A stretch of 35,412 bases of DNA from a virus, in IMG/VR virus record IMGVR_UViG_3300020056_002874, positions 1 through 35,412 of that record; one strand, 5' to 3'. The notes beneath the pieces were generated by a model. The model searched no databases, was not told where the DNA came from, and saw nothing but the letters and a program-made list of their open reading frames with translations. Both the position numbers and the translations under genes were made by a program. Of this stretch, positions 1 to 11,435 are shown piece after piece. Position 1 is the first letter of the stretch. The number at the start of each line of letters is the position of its first letter.

Positions 1-1
1 G

Positions 2-3000
2 ATATGTCCCTTTTTTGGATTTGTTAGAGATGAAGAAGTCAAAATAGACACATCTCAAAAAAATACAGATTATAGAAAAATCAGGCCTGTCTATTTGGAT
101 ACTTGGACAGGTCAGATTTGTGTTTTGCTACAGGTGCATGAATTTCCGCAGATTAGTTTGGACATTATTCCTACAATAGTATCTAATGGTAAAGGCTATA
201 TATTAATTAGCGAAAGTGAAATTAGGGCTGCTTTGGCTGGATTTGATAATTTTTTAGTTTATTGTTTAGCGAAACAATATAGGCCCGATTTGCTAGAGTC
301 TGTTAGACTTGGACATCAGCAAAAATATTACAATAAATTATTATCTGAAGGAATTGCCCCAGCAAAAGCTTTAGATATGGCCAAGAAAAAATATGACTGG
401 TTCTGGAGGCAAGTACATGGAAATATCGCTGGTCCTTTCGGTCAACCAGTGGAGATAGCACCCGCCAAAAATGATGGAGCTAGCTATATAGATCAAAAGG
501 CAATGCAGGATTTGCAAATTTTACATCAATTTGTAAACCAGATAGGATCATATTATGGTAAGCAGTATATGGTTTCTTTACCTAATTTAGAGAGCTATAA
601 GGATTCACAATATTCAGGAATTTCTTTACCTACTGCCGCCGGTGACTGTTATGTATTTAGTGGAGATGGTGATGTATACTACAACTATGAGCCAGTCTCA
701 GAAGGAGCCTGGGAAGAACCTGGCAATATCATTGACGATGCTATTGCTGTAGGCGGCAATAATTACTATGCTTTGTCTGAACAAGATGGCAGGATTGGGA
801 CAATACTAGGATATAATACTAACAAATATTTTGACTACACTAAGGCAGAAATGTGTAAATTTGCACAAAATTTGTATAACAATAACTTAGCCGCATTGGA
901 TGATCAAAAAATAAATCCGGCCTGGAGTTACCAAATTTTTGATGAAATACTGAATATTAGAGAAACCAGCTGTCCCGAAGGCGGCTTTATATATAATAAC
1001 GTCAATATTTCTGCATTACCAACAACCGATTATGTTACAACAACTTCTCCAGGTTCCACTCAAGCAAAAGACGCTTGGTCCTATAATATTCAGGCAGAGC
1101 CCATTAGGAAAACATATGTTAAAGCGCAAGTAGATCCAAAAATTAATTATATCGATGCTCAGCAGTTTTTGTTGCCAAAGGCTATAGTTACTGCTCCTGG
1201 CTTAACATTAAATACGAGCAGTAGCCAATATAAAAAAGACCCCAATAGAACTGTAGTGTGCAATGTGTCTAGCGAAGACCTCATTATGTACATGAAAACC
1301 ACTAATGAAAAATATTGGGATTATGAATTTATAGCATACCTATTGTATTATATAAGTCCCGTATTCCAAAATATATTTAAGGGCAATTATGCTGTGTCTA
1401 GTGATGAATCGGCTAATCATGTAGAAATAGCACCAAAAGCAGCTCATCCCTTTTTTGCCGGTATACCTATTAAGTTAAATAATGCAGTTTATGGGCCATG
1501 GTCTAATAATGTGTACGTTGACTATCTACGATCTCCCAATTCCATTTTTCCTCCAGGAACTGAAATAAAGACTTCTGATACACCACCATATGTATGTACC
1601 ACTAAAGCAATAACGGTTAATCCAGAACAAGCCAAAAATCTTATAGACAATTTTATTGGTCCCACTTCGATTGAGGTAGATGAACAAATGGCTCCGTGGA
1701 ACTTCGGCGGGTCAGCATACATGGATCAGGTAGCAAATATTACAGCATACTCCAAACTTAATTATCAGAATATCATAGAATCTGCGCAGATCAACATGCC
1801 AGGACTGCCATTATTTGATTTGGGTTCTGAATTTGGAGTAGCGGCTATCAATAATAGGAATATCGATCTTACCCCTTTAATATCTGTAAATAATTATCAT
1901 TATATAGATCAAAAGTTTATATATCAACATGATATATTAGATAATTTTGGCTGGATAGATTTGCCTAATAAATTAGTTCCTAATCTAGGATCTATGATAA
2001 ACAATAGAACCGCATCAAATATTGATGCTTATTATAATACTATAGCTATTAATACTCCAATTAGTAGTCCAACCACCGTTATTACTAATATACAGGTTAA
2101 CATCGGCAATGACGGAATAAATACCACATATTCTCTGAGAACATACACTAGAAAACTATCTTTATTCAATAAAACAGAAATCGATAGGATATCTAAACAG
2201 GGACAAGAAACAATACAAAGAAATAAACAAATAGCTTCAGTAAAACAGCAAAATAAAAATATAGAAATACAGCAATACAAAACTAGAGAAGACAAGAGGC
2301 TGACAGAAAGTAATTCTTATTTTGATAGTATAGGTTTTAGCAGTAAGCTCTTTGGCTGGAGTCCTACTACCGTATTACTAGGTCAAGCTTCTCCATACCT
2401 TAAGAGCCTCAATACTAGCCCTGATTATATTCCTCCAGATTCTTTATATGTAAAACCAGATGAATTCGCATCTCTTGGCAAGGGAAGAAAGCAATACGAC
2501 CTACCAAGCGGAAAATCATTGGGTGATGATCAAACCACCAAAGACCCAGATTTGCTACAAAATTCCGATACTTTTATGCTGACGATGCAAAATACCACAA
2601 AATATAAAACTGATGTAGGTATATATGAGCTCAAAGAAATCAGAGCTCAATTAGATCAAGATTATGGCATGCAGTCTGCGATGAGCCTTGATGGAATTCT
2701 GTCTCCTGTTTCTTTTTACCCGACCAATAAAAATAGCACATACAGCTATGCAAAATATGATACAGAATTTTGTCCATTTTGTAGAGGTAGTAAAAAAATA
2801 AAAACAGAATATAAATGGTATACAAACAGAGACACGTCTTCCATTACTGAGTATATATACTGCGATAGATGTGAAAGAAAAGACAAAAAATTAAAATATA
2901 GCCTTTCTTCTAGCGGCGGGGGCGGCGGCTCATCTGAGGTTTTGCCTCCTTATATTATTAGTAATTTGTCTACTTTAGCATTACTAGAACAATTTAAAAG

Positions 3001-4348
3001 TTTCGGAGGTTCATCCAGTTCACAGTCTTCACAGTCTGGTGGGGGCTCTTCTATTAATCTGATAAGTTTGAACCCAGTTCTTTCTGCACAAGGAGATTTT
3101 AGAAATCCTAATACACAGAATTATGTTGGAGAACATCCAGATGGCAAACATCCAAAACTGACTATTGGTAGCAAAGACAGGCCATTTATTGATAGATGTA
3201 GACACAGCATTGAAATTGTCGGACGCGGATCGATACCTCAACAAAACATTACCATTACAGACAATACATATGAATATATAGATGGTTATCAGCCAGATTT
3301 TCACAATGAAGACTTGGCATTGATGGATGATATCAAAGAAAGAAACACCGGTGCTATTCCGTTACTTGATAAATATCAAATGAATCAAAGATTTATGGGA
3401 CTGCGGGGACCATTAACAATGCACGCCTGGGGATACGACACAGAAGGATATCCTGTGCCTAATGCTGCTGACGAACCATTGTCTGTAGATAAGTATGGCA
3501 GGCCATTAAGATTTAAGCTAAAGGTTAAGTCGATAACAGATACCACATATGGAGAAGCTCCTGATGGATCTGTATATACGTTGTCTGGAAAATTTTACGT
3601 TAAAGGAGAAGAAGATAATCCACCAGCTGACAAAACCAAGATCCAGGTTTATGTTTATGAAAATGATTTATCTAGCGCTGGCTATATTACATCAGAAGAT
3701 TATTCTTCAGACAGAACAAAAGGCTATCAAGGAGATATTGTTAGTAAGACACAAACCTTACAAGATAATGGTCAATATAGCAAAAAAATACAATTAGATG
3801 ATTTTTATCTGAATTTTGGTGAACGTCCAGATTTGTGGCCCGTTGGTCCAATAGATCTTAGGTGGGATGCCTCTAGAAAAGTATGGACTGTACCAACATC
3901 CGCAAACATATATAAAATGGTATACGTTACACTAGAAGAAGACATGATTAAACCAGCAGATCATTATGACGAGACTTTTGCCGCTAGAGGATTTTTAGAC
4001 GAATTAGAATATAATACGGAACCTTTGCCTAATGGATCTAGGAGGTTAGTATATATTAAAGATAAAACCGGTTGGACCGCACCGAGGGGTGCTAAGTTAT
4101 TATGTAGATATAATTCAGATACTGGTTTTTATGAACCTGTTTCTAAGCCCTCCTTTACTGTAGTAGGAACGATACTGAATAATCAAGAAGCTAATATTAG
4201 TTTAAAATATGTACAAGGTAAAAATGCTGGGTCTATACCTACAATGAAAGTAACTTTCAGAAATAGTCTCAACTTAAATTATGCCAGTGGAGCGAATGGA
4301 TTTTTTGTATATGAAAGTGGACAATGGACATTGTTTTCAGTAGGATAA
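2..4348 (+). CDS. Giant virion-type structural protein, 5'-truncated
   Basis: The reading frame is open to the left edge of the window, so the true start lies outside; at least 1448 residues are present. A TTG at 95 could serve as a start but nothing favours it. I do not recognise a named family. Visible features are a CxxC pair (about residues 924 and 927) and a second CxxC pair (954 and 957), which look like a zinc-binding insert, followed by two Gly/Ser-rich linkers encoded near 2911-2940 and 3006-3055. The rest is rich in Asn, Tyr and Asp with short beta-type repeats, as in phage tail or baseplate proteins. It is followed after one base by another giant protein on the same strand, which supports a shared late operon. 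Structural role is inferred from size, composition and neighbours, not from a recognised domain. Confidence 0.75.
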   Translation: MCPFFGFVRDEEVKIDTSQKNTDYRKIRPVYLDTWTGQICVLLQVHEFPQISLDIIPTIVSNGKGYILISESEIRAALAGFDNFLVYCLAKQYRPDLLESVRLGHQQKYYNKLLSEGIAPAKALDMAKKKYDWFWRQVHGNIAGPFGQPVEIAPAKNDGASYIDQKAMQDLQILHQFVNQIGSYYGKQYMVSLPNLESYKDSQYSGISLPTAAGDCYVFSGDGDVYYNYEPVSEGAWEEPGNIIDDAIAVGGNNYYALSEQDGRIGTILGYNTNKYFDYTKAEMCKFAQNLYNNNLAALDDQKINPAWSYQIFDEILNIRETSCPEGGFIYNNVNISALPTTDYVTTTSPGSTQAKDAWSYNIQAEPIRKTYVKAQVDPKINYIDAQQFLLPKAIVTAPGLTLNTSSSQYKKDPNRTVVCNVSSEDLIMYMKTTNEKYWDYEFIAYLLYYISPVFQNIFKGNYAVSSDESANHVEIAPKAAHPFFAGIPIKLNNAVYGPWSNNVYVDYLRSPNSIFPPGTEIKTSDTPPYVCTTKAITVNPEQAKNLIDNFIGPTSIEVDEQMAPWNFGGSAYMDQVANITAYSKLNYQNIIESAQINMPGLPLFDLGSEFGVAAINNRNIDLTPLISVNNYHYIDQKFIYQHDILDNFGWIDLPNKLVPNLGSMINNRTASNIDAYYNTIAINTPISSPTTVITNIQVNIGNDGINTTYSLRTYTRKLSLFNKTEIDRISKQGQETIQRNKQIASVKQQNKNIEIQQYKTREDKRLTESNSYFDSIGFSSKLFGWSPTTVLLGQASPYLKSLNTSPDYIPPDSLYVKPDEFASLGKGRKQYDLPSGKSLGDDQTTKDPDLLQNSDTFMLTMQNTTKYKTDVGIYELKEIRAQLDQDYGMQSAMSLDGILSPVSFYPTNKNSTYSYAKYDTEFCPFCRGSKKIKTEYKWYTNRDTSSITEYIYCDRCERKDKKLKYSLSSSGGGGGSSEVLPPYIISNLSTLALLEQFKSFGGSSSSQSSQSGGGSSINLISLNPVLSAQGDFRNPNTQNYVGEHPDGKHPKLTIGSKDRPFIDRCRHSIEIVGRGSIPQQNITITDNTYEYIDGYQPDFHNEDLALMDDIKERNTGAIPLLDKYQMNQRFMGLRGPLTMHAWGYDTEGYPVPNAADEPLSVDKYGRPLRFKLKVKSITDTTYGEAPDGSVYTLSGKFYVKGEEDNPPADKTKIQVYVYENDLSSAGYITSEDYSSDRTKGYQGDIVSKTQTLQDNGQYSKKIQLDDFYLNFGERPDLWPVGPIDLRWDASRKVWTVPTSANIYKMVYVTLEEDMIKPADHYDETFAARGFLDELEYNTEPLPNGSRRLVYIKDKTGWTAPRGAKLLCRYNSDTGFYEPVSKPSFTVVGTILNNQEANISLKYVQGKNAGSIPTMKVTFRNSLNLNYASGANGFFVYESGQWTLFSVG

Positions 4349-4349
4349 A

Positions 4350-7300
4350 ATGAGTTGTATAATAAGCAATACAGATTTTATAGATAATATTTCTCAATAT
4401 AATATTAGTGAAAATTTTCTGAGTAATCAGCTAGTTAATAATTTTAATCAGAGTATAATAACTCTCAATTATAACGAGACAAAAAATAGCCATCCTGTTT
4501 ATTCTGGTGCTACATGGCTGGATGGAAGAATAGCTCAAAGTGCTAGTGTTTATGGCACAGGATTCAATAAGTGGTATCCTATTATAGTAGAACCTGTTCA
4601 GTCCAAATTTTCTAAGAAAGTAAATAGGAATTTTACACAACAGCCAAAAATACTAGGGTATGAGAATTTCTTTAATTTTAAAGGAGAATTTCGAGATTGG
4701 TCATCTAATGACATGAGTGTTGATTGGTTTATTAATACTCCTACTTTTATATTTGAGCCCTTTTGGGGGATTTTGGGATGGATTAAATATCATGATATTA
4801 CTGCTGATAATTATGCTGAAAATAGCGGGGTTGGAGCGACCATGATTGCTACTGGAGACTTTAAATACACAAGTTTATCTGGTAATTCTGTTAGTGTGAA
4901 TACTGGCACCAGGTTCACAAAATACAATTCCGACATTTTAGTTAACTTGCAGCCTAATTCTGATGAAGAAAAAATGCTTTCAATTAGTGGAAATAAGGGA
5001 TTACCACTCAGACCAACATCAATAGGAAATATGTCATTATATATAGATGACGCAGACTTTTTTTGCTACTATGAAAATCCCGGTCAACAGTTCTATAGAG
5101 AAGCATATGATATAGCTCCTATATCGTATATATCTCCAACCGGATGGCAAGATTATCAGCACATATATGATGTATTAACTAGGTGCTGGGGTAAGAAGCC
5201 AGACGAACAATCTCATTTAGCAATATCTCAACTATCGTCGATATATGCTACGCACCCATTAAAAGACAGAATTACTCATGAATATTTTTCAGATTTTTCT
5301 TATCGGTCTACTATTGGTGATTTTATATCTACCAATAATTTTGAAAATTTTCATAAGAATATATTTAATGATCTTACAAAATTAGAAGATCAAAACATTA
5401 TATCTAATTCTAGTTCTGGTTTTATATCGAATAACACAGATTTGTTCAATAGAATTATTACCAAATACAAGCCATATTTATGGAAACCTGCATCTATTAA
5501 ATATAATCATACACTACCTGATGGTCCCCATTTGTATGTAAATACCCAAATGACCAACCATTGTGACCGGAATATTAAGGGTCAGGTTTTGTATAATACC
5601 GCACAATTTAATTTAGGGCAATATAGTTTTTATACAGATTTTTCGATACAGAATAGTAATTATATTATTAGCCCTACTGATAATACTGGGGGACGAGTTA
5701 AAATTCCATTATTTGATACAGGAAAGTCTTTTGCTCTTTATGATATTGATAAAAATATAGGCATGACTGCAGGTCCAGATATTTATATTCCTATCGCTGG
5801 AGATTTTAATAAGTGCGACAATGGAAGGATGGGACCTGGAGGTATTAAGTGGCAATCTTACCAAATCACAGAAGATATTTTGAATCCTATTATCGCAGCA
5901 AACCATCCCTTTTATTCGCTACAATCCGCTACTTATCAGTGGGAATTAATTTCTGGAGTTGAGGAGGGTGTGAAAATTGTAGACCCAGATAAGGTAGAGA
6001 CAGAAATATTTTTTAGCTCTTTTGGTAAATTTACTTTACAATTAACAGTTGTAATAGACGAGTTGGCTGTTTATGACTCTATAGATATTTATATTGTGAA
6101 TATGACTGGATGTACTGTTGGTATTGATGGTGATGGATTACCAGCATATATAACTGAAGAACGTATTACGAACGCCCAAGGTAATGTTATTGGAACTAGA
6201 CTTGTAGATAATGCAGTTAATTTCATTAATCCAAATGAATATTTACCAGGCAGGCTATCTCCTGTTACATTTAATAGAAATAGGCAAGGCGAATTGGATA
6301 TATATTTAGATTATCGTTTTTCATCTCCTATTATTGTACCAAACGACAGAAATATTTGTAAGGTTCCTAATATAACAGAATTCATCTTTAGTAAATATGG
6401 TGCTGTTATGCCAGCAAAAAGCAACTCTTATATAGAGGTTGTAACTAGCGCCATCATAGCCAATGACGACCAGCAATATCAGACTAGAAACTATGTTGGC
6501 AGATTGGATAATGGGAAATATAACAAGTTTTTCTACACCCCGATACCTGCTATCAGCAATTCTTCTGATGCCCGTTTTTCTTTAAATTTTAATTATGCTG
6601 GAGGAGTCAATACTAAAATATATAGAATAAGACTAGAAAGGACCAGGGACGTAGGAACAGGTAGATGTAAAGGCATTTATGAGAATAAGCTTTATAGAGA
6701 AACGAGAAAATATCCTTTAGCTGAAGAAATCAGAAATGAAACAAGGTTTTTAAGAGACATTCCTGGACCAGTCCGTAACGTAGTGGAATATTCATTTGAT
6801 GCCGCTAAGAGAATAGGTGTTAAAAAAAGAATAGTACAACTAGCACCTATGCCTGATTTATCTACGCTTGGTACCCCTAAAATTAAACCATTTGGAGGAC
6901 ACGGAGGAGGGATGATAGATTGGCATGAGGGTGTGGGTGGTGATGAAGAAAATATGCCGTCAAATAATATGGGCATTGTGATTGGTCATGACCTTGTCAC
7001 TAATGACGTAATATGCCATTTACAAGAAGCTCGAATCAAAACCTCTAAAGACCCGTGTTACAAGTACGGCGCCAATAATCCCAATATGAAATTTATCAAA
7101 GGGACTTTTCATCCCGGCATTGGATTTATTGAAGGTGGTGGTTCATGGAAGAATAAAACCAGCTCTTTAAAATTTAATACCGGTAATAAAAATAGCTTTA
7201 CTTTTACTGGTCCTGGATTTTATACATCTTTAAGAGGAGATACAGATTCTGCTTCTGGAATTAATATTTATAATGATGTATTTGATGTTGAATTTGTAGG

Positions 7301-10300
7301 AAAAAAAGAAGAATACCTAGACAATACAGAACTAGAAGATTTTGATATACATCATGGCTATAGAAGACTGTCTGGAGATTTTGGTAGATTATCCAGAGAT
7401 CATCTGCTTTATGATGAATATATAGGTTCTTATGGCAATTATTCATTTGCCCTTAGAGGTAGAAGATTTAGTGACAATCTTAGATTACAAGGTAGCAATT
7501 TAATATTTGCTAGAATTAGAAATATAGAAGTAAAATTAAATTTTTTGAATCAGGTTAATCTTAAAAATACAGCCATATATTTAGTTATAAAGCCATCTAG
7601 ACATGTAAGCAAAAGGGTGGAACCTAGAAGTGATGATATTGGTAAAAATAAACCCAAATTTGGCAATGATCCATTTTTTGAGTTGCTAGGATCGCCCGAT
7701 AGTCCTGTCATATCTAATATTTCCAAAAGCAATCAAGGACTCAAAGACGGTAAGAAAGAAAGGAGCGCAACAACATTTATAAAGCATGAAATAATATCAG
7801 AATATTTAGATAATTTAAAACAATATAACGAAACTAGTTCTAACTCCTATACCCTATATTTGTTAAATAGAGAAAATGTAGACTCTAATACTGTTGATTC
7901 TGTTTATCATTTTTCTGATAGATTTTCTAAAAATCTTACCCCAAGAAATATGAATAATGTTGGTAATGGCATCAATAAAGACCAAAAGCCCAATGTGACT
8001 AATTATATTAAGCTACAACCTAGTTTGGTGGTGCCAGATTATGAGTATCCAAATACTGATCAAATATCTACAGCACTGAAAAATAATGATATGTTTTGGC
8101 CAGTCAATAGCTTCATTAAATTTTTTAATCAGCCTATAGTGATGGGCGCAGTTGAGGAAGGCGACCCAGAAGGCAGCATACCTAAACCGGACTCTTCTTT
8201 CGGTATCTCATTACATATAGAGACATTTGGTGAACACGATATGGTTAGTTTGGATAATATATCAAACATCTCTGATAAAATAGACACCAATCCAATAGAC
8301 AATAGAAAAACAGCAAATGTGATTTTTAATTCATTGTGTTCTTGGGAAGTTATTTTAGATATTGATACCAGAGAATTTGCAGATAAAGATTCACTAGGAA
8401 AAATAAAATATGGCTGGGAGCCTGCTATACCAGGATATAATTTTATTACTGATGACCTTAATGCTATAGCTAAATTGCCTCAAAGTATCATAAATGCTCC
8501 TAATCAACATCTGAACGACTTAACGGATTGTTTTTATGACGAAACTACCGACGAAAGTATCAGCCCCCTACAAAGACCAAGAGAGCAGAGATTTCCTAGT
8601 GAGCAACTAGTTATAGCTCTAGGCGCCCTAGCTCTAGGGGCGTTGGGCGGGGTTATAGGATTGGCTATTGGTATAGGAATAGCTATGCCTTCATTTGCAT
8701 TTATTACAAGGTTTTTGTCTAGTATTAGAAGACAACAAAATGAAGAAGCCCAGTTAAGGGCCTTAGAAAGAACAGTATATACTGAGCGAGGCCATGGTGG
8801 TCCAGATAAAATTCTGCTGGATGTAGCAACAAATGAGCCATTTGTATATACATTAGAAGCATCTGTTTATAGATATGGGAACACTCCGGTTTTGGCTAGA
8901 AAAGTAAGAAAGTATATCAAGCCAAATAAAGACCTTTTGCCAGAATTGGCAACTTTTCGGTGCATATTGGTCAAAGATCTACTGGATATTTTTGAACCAT
9001 ATATCTTCGACGATACTTCATTAGTCCCTGATCCGCCTGAAGGCTTAGTCATCAACAGTAATATCACACTAAAAGAAGATTCATTAATACTATATAATAA
9101 TATCTTATATGTGGCGAAATCAGGAAATTGGGCAACATTAGATAATACAAATATCCCCATAGATATTTTATGTGCCAACAATCTTCTGTCTCTAGACTTG
9201 ACACAATACAACAAGATGGTTTTGATTAAAGGATATAGGGCATATAACTATTTCGATGTTGATGGTGTGGTACAAAGTGAGTCCGGAGACTCATACAAAA
9301 TTGCGGCAAAAGGAAAAATTATTAAAAATAGCACAGAGTATACGGTTTTACAATTTCATGACGGAGTACCAAATGATGATGATCTAATATTTTTGGATGA
9401 TGCCGACAATACAAACATAATTGTTTGGACAGAGGTAGAGCCGGTCCATTATAATTCTAAACAAACATCTACAAAAATTCCCAACACGCTATTTCCCAAG
9501 GGTACATATGGAACAGGCAGCCCTGTTATAGATCATAATTTCTTATCTAATCAATATATTGAGAATGATCTTTCTACTATATATGATATATTTAATAATC
9601 AAGAATGCGATATAAAGCCATTAAATCGGGTAGAAATATATAAATCGGATACAAAATATGAGGATATGGTAGCATATAAAACTGTAGATCCTACAATGGC
9701 TTATAATTTAGGAGTAAAAGACTATCCAGATATTTTACAGGGGCTTCCTGGTCCTTTACAATATAATCTAACGGCTGGCTACTCATATAACCTATTTAAG
9801 ATCTTAGAAAACAATTCTACCTTACAGTCATCAAATTTTATTGCTGCCAAGAATAATAGTGACGAAACCAACTTTGATCTGCCACACCTATTAAAAAATA
9901 TACATAATCCTGGTTCGGATAGCTATAACGTGGTTGAATTAAAAAACGGTGACTATGCCAATATCGATTCTTCTGGTTATGTTGTGGTAGAAGGAGATTA
10001 TGATTTAGCATATCCTACATCTTTTGTGTATTTGGGTCTGGACTCTATTGGATCTATCAATGTTATTATGTCAAGATTAAAATATTTAGATTCAAATTCT
10101 TCTGGCAGTGATTTTATCAATTATTCTATTAGTAAGCTCGTAGAAAAAATATCCACCATATCAGATATGGATCCTAAATGCGATTCTGCTGAATATACAG
10201 AAAAGAAAAACGAGTGTGAAAAATTAAGAGCTGAAAGAGCCCTTGCTTTGCTGTATGCAGAAAAAAATCAGTTACTTAATTTGCTAGATACTAATACAAT

Positions 10301-11435
10301 TAAGTATGATGGTAATTATAACATAATATATATACCAGAGTGTATAGCTAACACAAACGTTGTTCCTGTTAGGACTTATACAATTCATAAAGACTCTAAA
10401 GGAGATGACCAACCGATTAGAATTAATGAGTCTCAATCGTCAGAAAGGTATTGGATTAATATTGATCCTGAACAGAGATGTAAGGTTAGTAGAGATGCTA
10501 GTATAAAGATTTTGCTGAAAGCAAAATATACCTGCTGGCCGACTTCTCTAATAGTGGCTGGAGACTTAGGCAACATTCCTACGCTGGATAGAGATGCTCA
10601 AAATATATGTCCTTCTGAGACCAAATCCGGTGTTGGTTCTAGATTGCAGTTTGATAATGCGGGCAATGTGTTTACGTATGAATTTGATTTGGCTTATATA
10701 GCAAGACAAAAGGCGGAATATGCAGCTAAATATGGCATAGGTGACAACGATTGGGAAGAGCTGGTATTCCCTGGTAGTTCACCAACTGGAGCAGGCGGAG
10801 GTGGAGAAGTTACTAGGTCATTTTTTATTAGACCCGGAACAAATACTAGGGATATATTGGTAGAGGTAGAAGAAACATATCTTGTGCCATCCGAGGATTA
10901 TTTCCGCAAAACTTTGGGATTAGGACCAAAACCAGAAATTCCAGATGGCTTATATAGGCCAGACGAGCCGTCATTTTATGATCCCGATGAGATACCAGAA
11001 GAATTTCAATCACCATACCAAAAACTATATGGAGAGTATTACGGAAAAGTAAAAGACCTTATTCCTTCTAGAATCTTAGACAATAAGTGCCTAGCCTGCA
11101 AAAGTAGAGTTATACCTAGAAAATTAAGAAGGGTAGACCTTCATTATGATAGATACAAACCTGATTTTAACGGTAATCTAGTTAAAGATCTTCCTTCTGG
11201 AGGTCCTGGTGGGCCGTTTAGTAATGTATTTCAATTATGGCACTGCGCAAATAAGGACACCAAAGAATATAGACCTATTCCAGATTATTTTAAAATACAA
11301 AATGAAATGATATATAGAGCTTATTTTGGCAGTGTAGATAATATAGAACACAAGAGTGATTTGGAATATAGCATGGACCCATTTGAATGGATACCTTACG
11401 AATACCATGCTCCGAATATGGTTCCTAAACAATGA
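4350..11435 (+). CDS. 2361-residue virion-type structural protein
   Basis: A single uninterrupted frame begins at an ATG one base after the previous stop; only a weak GGA lies upstream, so translational coupling is likely. No full-length family is recognised. About residues 529-570 resemble an Ig/PKD-like beta domain (YQWEL, then a stretch ending FTLQLTVV). Around residues 1419-1456 is a strongly hydrophobic Gly/Ala/Ile/Leu stretch long enough to cross a membrane, unusual in an otherwise polar protein and reminiscent of hydrophobic segments in tape-measure or membrane-penetrating phage proteins. Near the C-terminus, CxxC (about residue 2247) and a later HC pair (about 2297) could bind metal. 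The last codons overlap the next gene by four bases. A tail or baseplate role is inferred; the length alone would also fit an adhesin or tape-measure-like protein. Confidence 0.75.
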   Translation: MSCIISNTDFIDNISQYNISENFLSNQLVNNFNQSIITLNYNETKNSHPVYSGATWLDGRIAQSASVYGTGFNKWYPIIVEPVQSKFSKKVNRNFTQQPKILGYENFFNFKGEFRDWSSNDMSVDWFINTPTFIFEPFWGILGWIKYHDITADNYAENSGVGATMIATGDFKYTSLSGNSVSVNTGTRFTKYNSDILVNLQPNSDEEKMLSISGNKGLPLRPTSIGNMSLYIDDADFFCYYENPGQQFYREAYDIAPISYISPTGWQDYQHIYDVLTRCWGKKPDEQSHLAISQLSSIYATHPLKDRITHEYFSDFSYRSTIGDFISTNNFENFHKNIFNDLTKLEDQNIISNSSSGFISNNTDLFNRIITKYKPYLWKPASIKYNHTLPDGPHLYVNTQMTNHCDRNIKGQVLYNTAQFNLGQYSFYTDFSIQNSNYIISPTDNTGGRVKIPLFDTGKSFALYDIDKNIGMTAGPDIYIPIAGDFNKCDNGRMGPGGIKWQSYQITEDILNPIIAANHPFYSLQSATYQWELISGVEEGVKIVDPDKVETEIFFSSFGKFTLQLTVVIDELAVYDSIDIYIVNMTGCTVGIDGDGLPAYITEERITNAQGNVIGTRLVDNAVNFINPNEYLPGRLSPVTFNRNRQGELDIYLDYRFSSPIIVPNDRNICKVPNITEFIFSKYGAVMPAKSNSYIEVVTSAIIANDDQQYQTRNYVGRLDNGKYNKFFYTPIPAISNSSDARFSLNFNYAGGVNTKIYRIRLERTRDVGTGRCKGIYENKLYRETRKYPLAEEIRNETRFLRDIPGPVRNVVEYSFDAAKRIGVKKRIVQLAPMPDLSTLGTPKIKPFGGHGGGMIDWHEGVGGDEENMPSNNMGIVIGHDLVTNDVICHLQEARIKTSKDPCYKYGANNPNMKFIKGTFHPGIGFIEGGGSWKNKTSSLKFNTGNKNSFTFTGPGFYTSLRGDTDSASGINIYNDVFDVEFVGKKEEYLDNTELEDFDIHHGYRRLSGDFGRLSRDHLLYDEYIGSYGNYSFALRGRRFSDNLRLQGSNLIFARIRNIEVKLNFLNQVNLKNTAIYLVIKPSRHVSKRVEPRSDDIGKNKPKFGNDPFFELLGSPDSPVISNISKSNQGLKDGKKERSATTFIKHEIISEYLDNLKQYNETSSNSYTLYLLNRENVDSNTVDSVYHFSDRFSKNLTPRNMNNVGNGINKDQKPNVTNYIKLQPSLVVPDYEYPNTDQISTALKNNDMFWPVNSFIKFFNQPIVMGAVEEGDPEGSIPKPDSSFGISLHIETFGEHDMVSLDNISNISDKIDTNPIDNRKTANVIFNSLCSWEVILDIDTREFADKDSLGKIKYGWEPAIPGYNFITDDLNAIAKLPQSIINAPNQHLNDLTDCFYDETTDESISPLQRPREQRFPSEQLVIALGALALGALGGVIGLAIGIGIAMPSFAFITRFLSSIRRQQNEEAQLRALERTVYTERGHGGPDKILLDVATNEPFVYTLEASVYRYGNTPVLARKVRKYIKPNKDLLPELATFRCILVKDLLDIFEPYIFDDTSLVPDPPEGLVINSNITLKEDSLILYNNILYVAKSGNWATLDNTNIPIDILCANNLLSLDLTQYNKMVLIKGYRAYNYFDVDGVVQSESGDSYKIAAKGKIIKNSTEYTVLQFHDGVPNDDDLIFLDDADNTNIIVWTEVEPVHYNSKQTSTKIPNTLFPKGTYGTGSPVIDHNFLSNQYIENDLSTIYDIFNNQECDIKPLNRVEIYKSDTKYEDMVAYKTVDPTMAYNLGVKDYPDILQGLPGPLQYNLTAGYSYNLFKILENNSTLQSSNFIAAKNNSDETNFDLPHLLKNIHNPGSDSYNVVELKNGDYANIDSSGYVVVEGDYDLAYPTSFVYLGLDSIGSINVIMSRLKYLDSNSSGSDFINYSISKLVEKISTISDMDPKCDSAEYTEKKNECEKLRAERALALLYAEKNQLLNLLDTNTIKYDGNYNIIYIPECIANTNVVPVRTYTIHKDSKGDDQPIRINESQSSERYWINIDPEQRCKVSRDASIKILLKAKYTCWPTSLIVAGDLGNIPTLDRDAQNICPSETKSGVGSRLQFDNAGNVFTYEFDLAYIARQKAEYAAKYGIGDNDWEELVFPGSSPTGAGGGGEVTRSFFIRPGTNTRDILVEVEETYLVPSEDYFRKTLGLGPKPEIPDGLYRPDEPSFYDPDEIPEEFQSPYQKLYGEYYGKVKDLIPSRILDNKCLACKSRVIPRKLRRVDLHYDRYKPDFNGNLVKDLPSGGPGGPFSNVFQLWHCANKDTKEYRPIPDYFKIQNEMIYRAYFGSVDNIEHKSDLEYSMDPFEWIPYEYHAPNMVPKQ

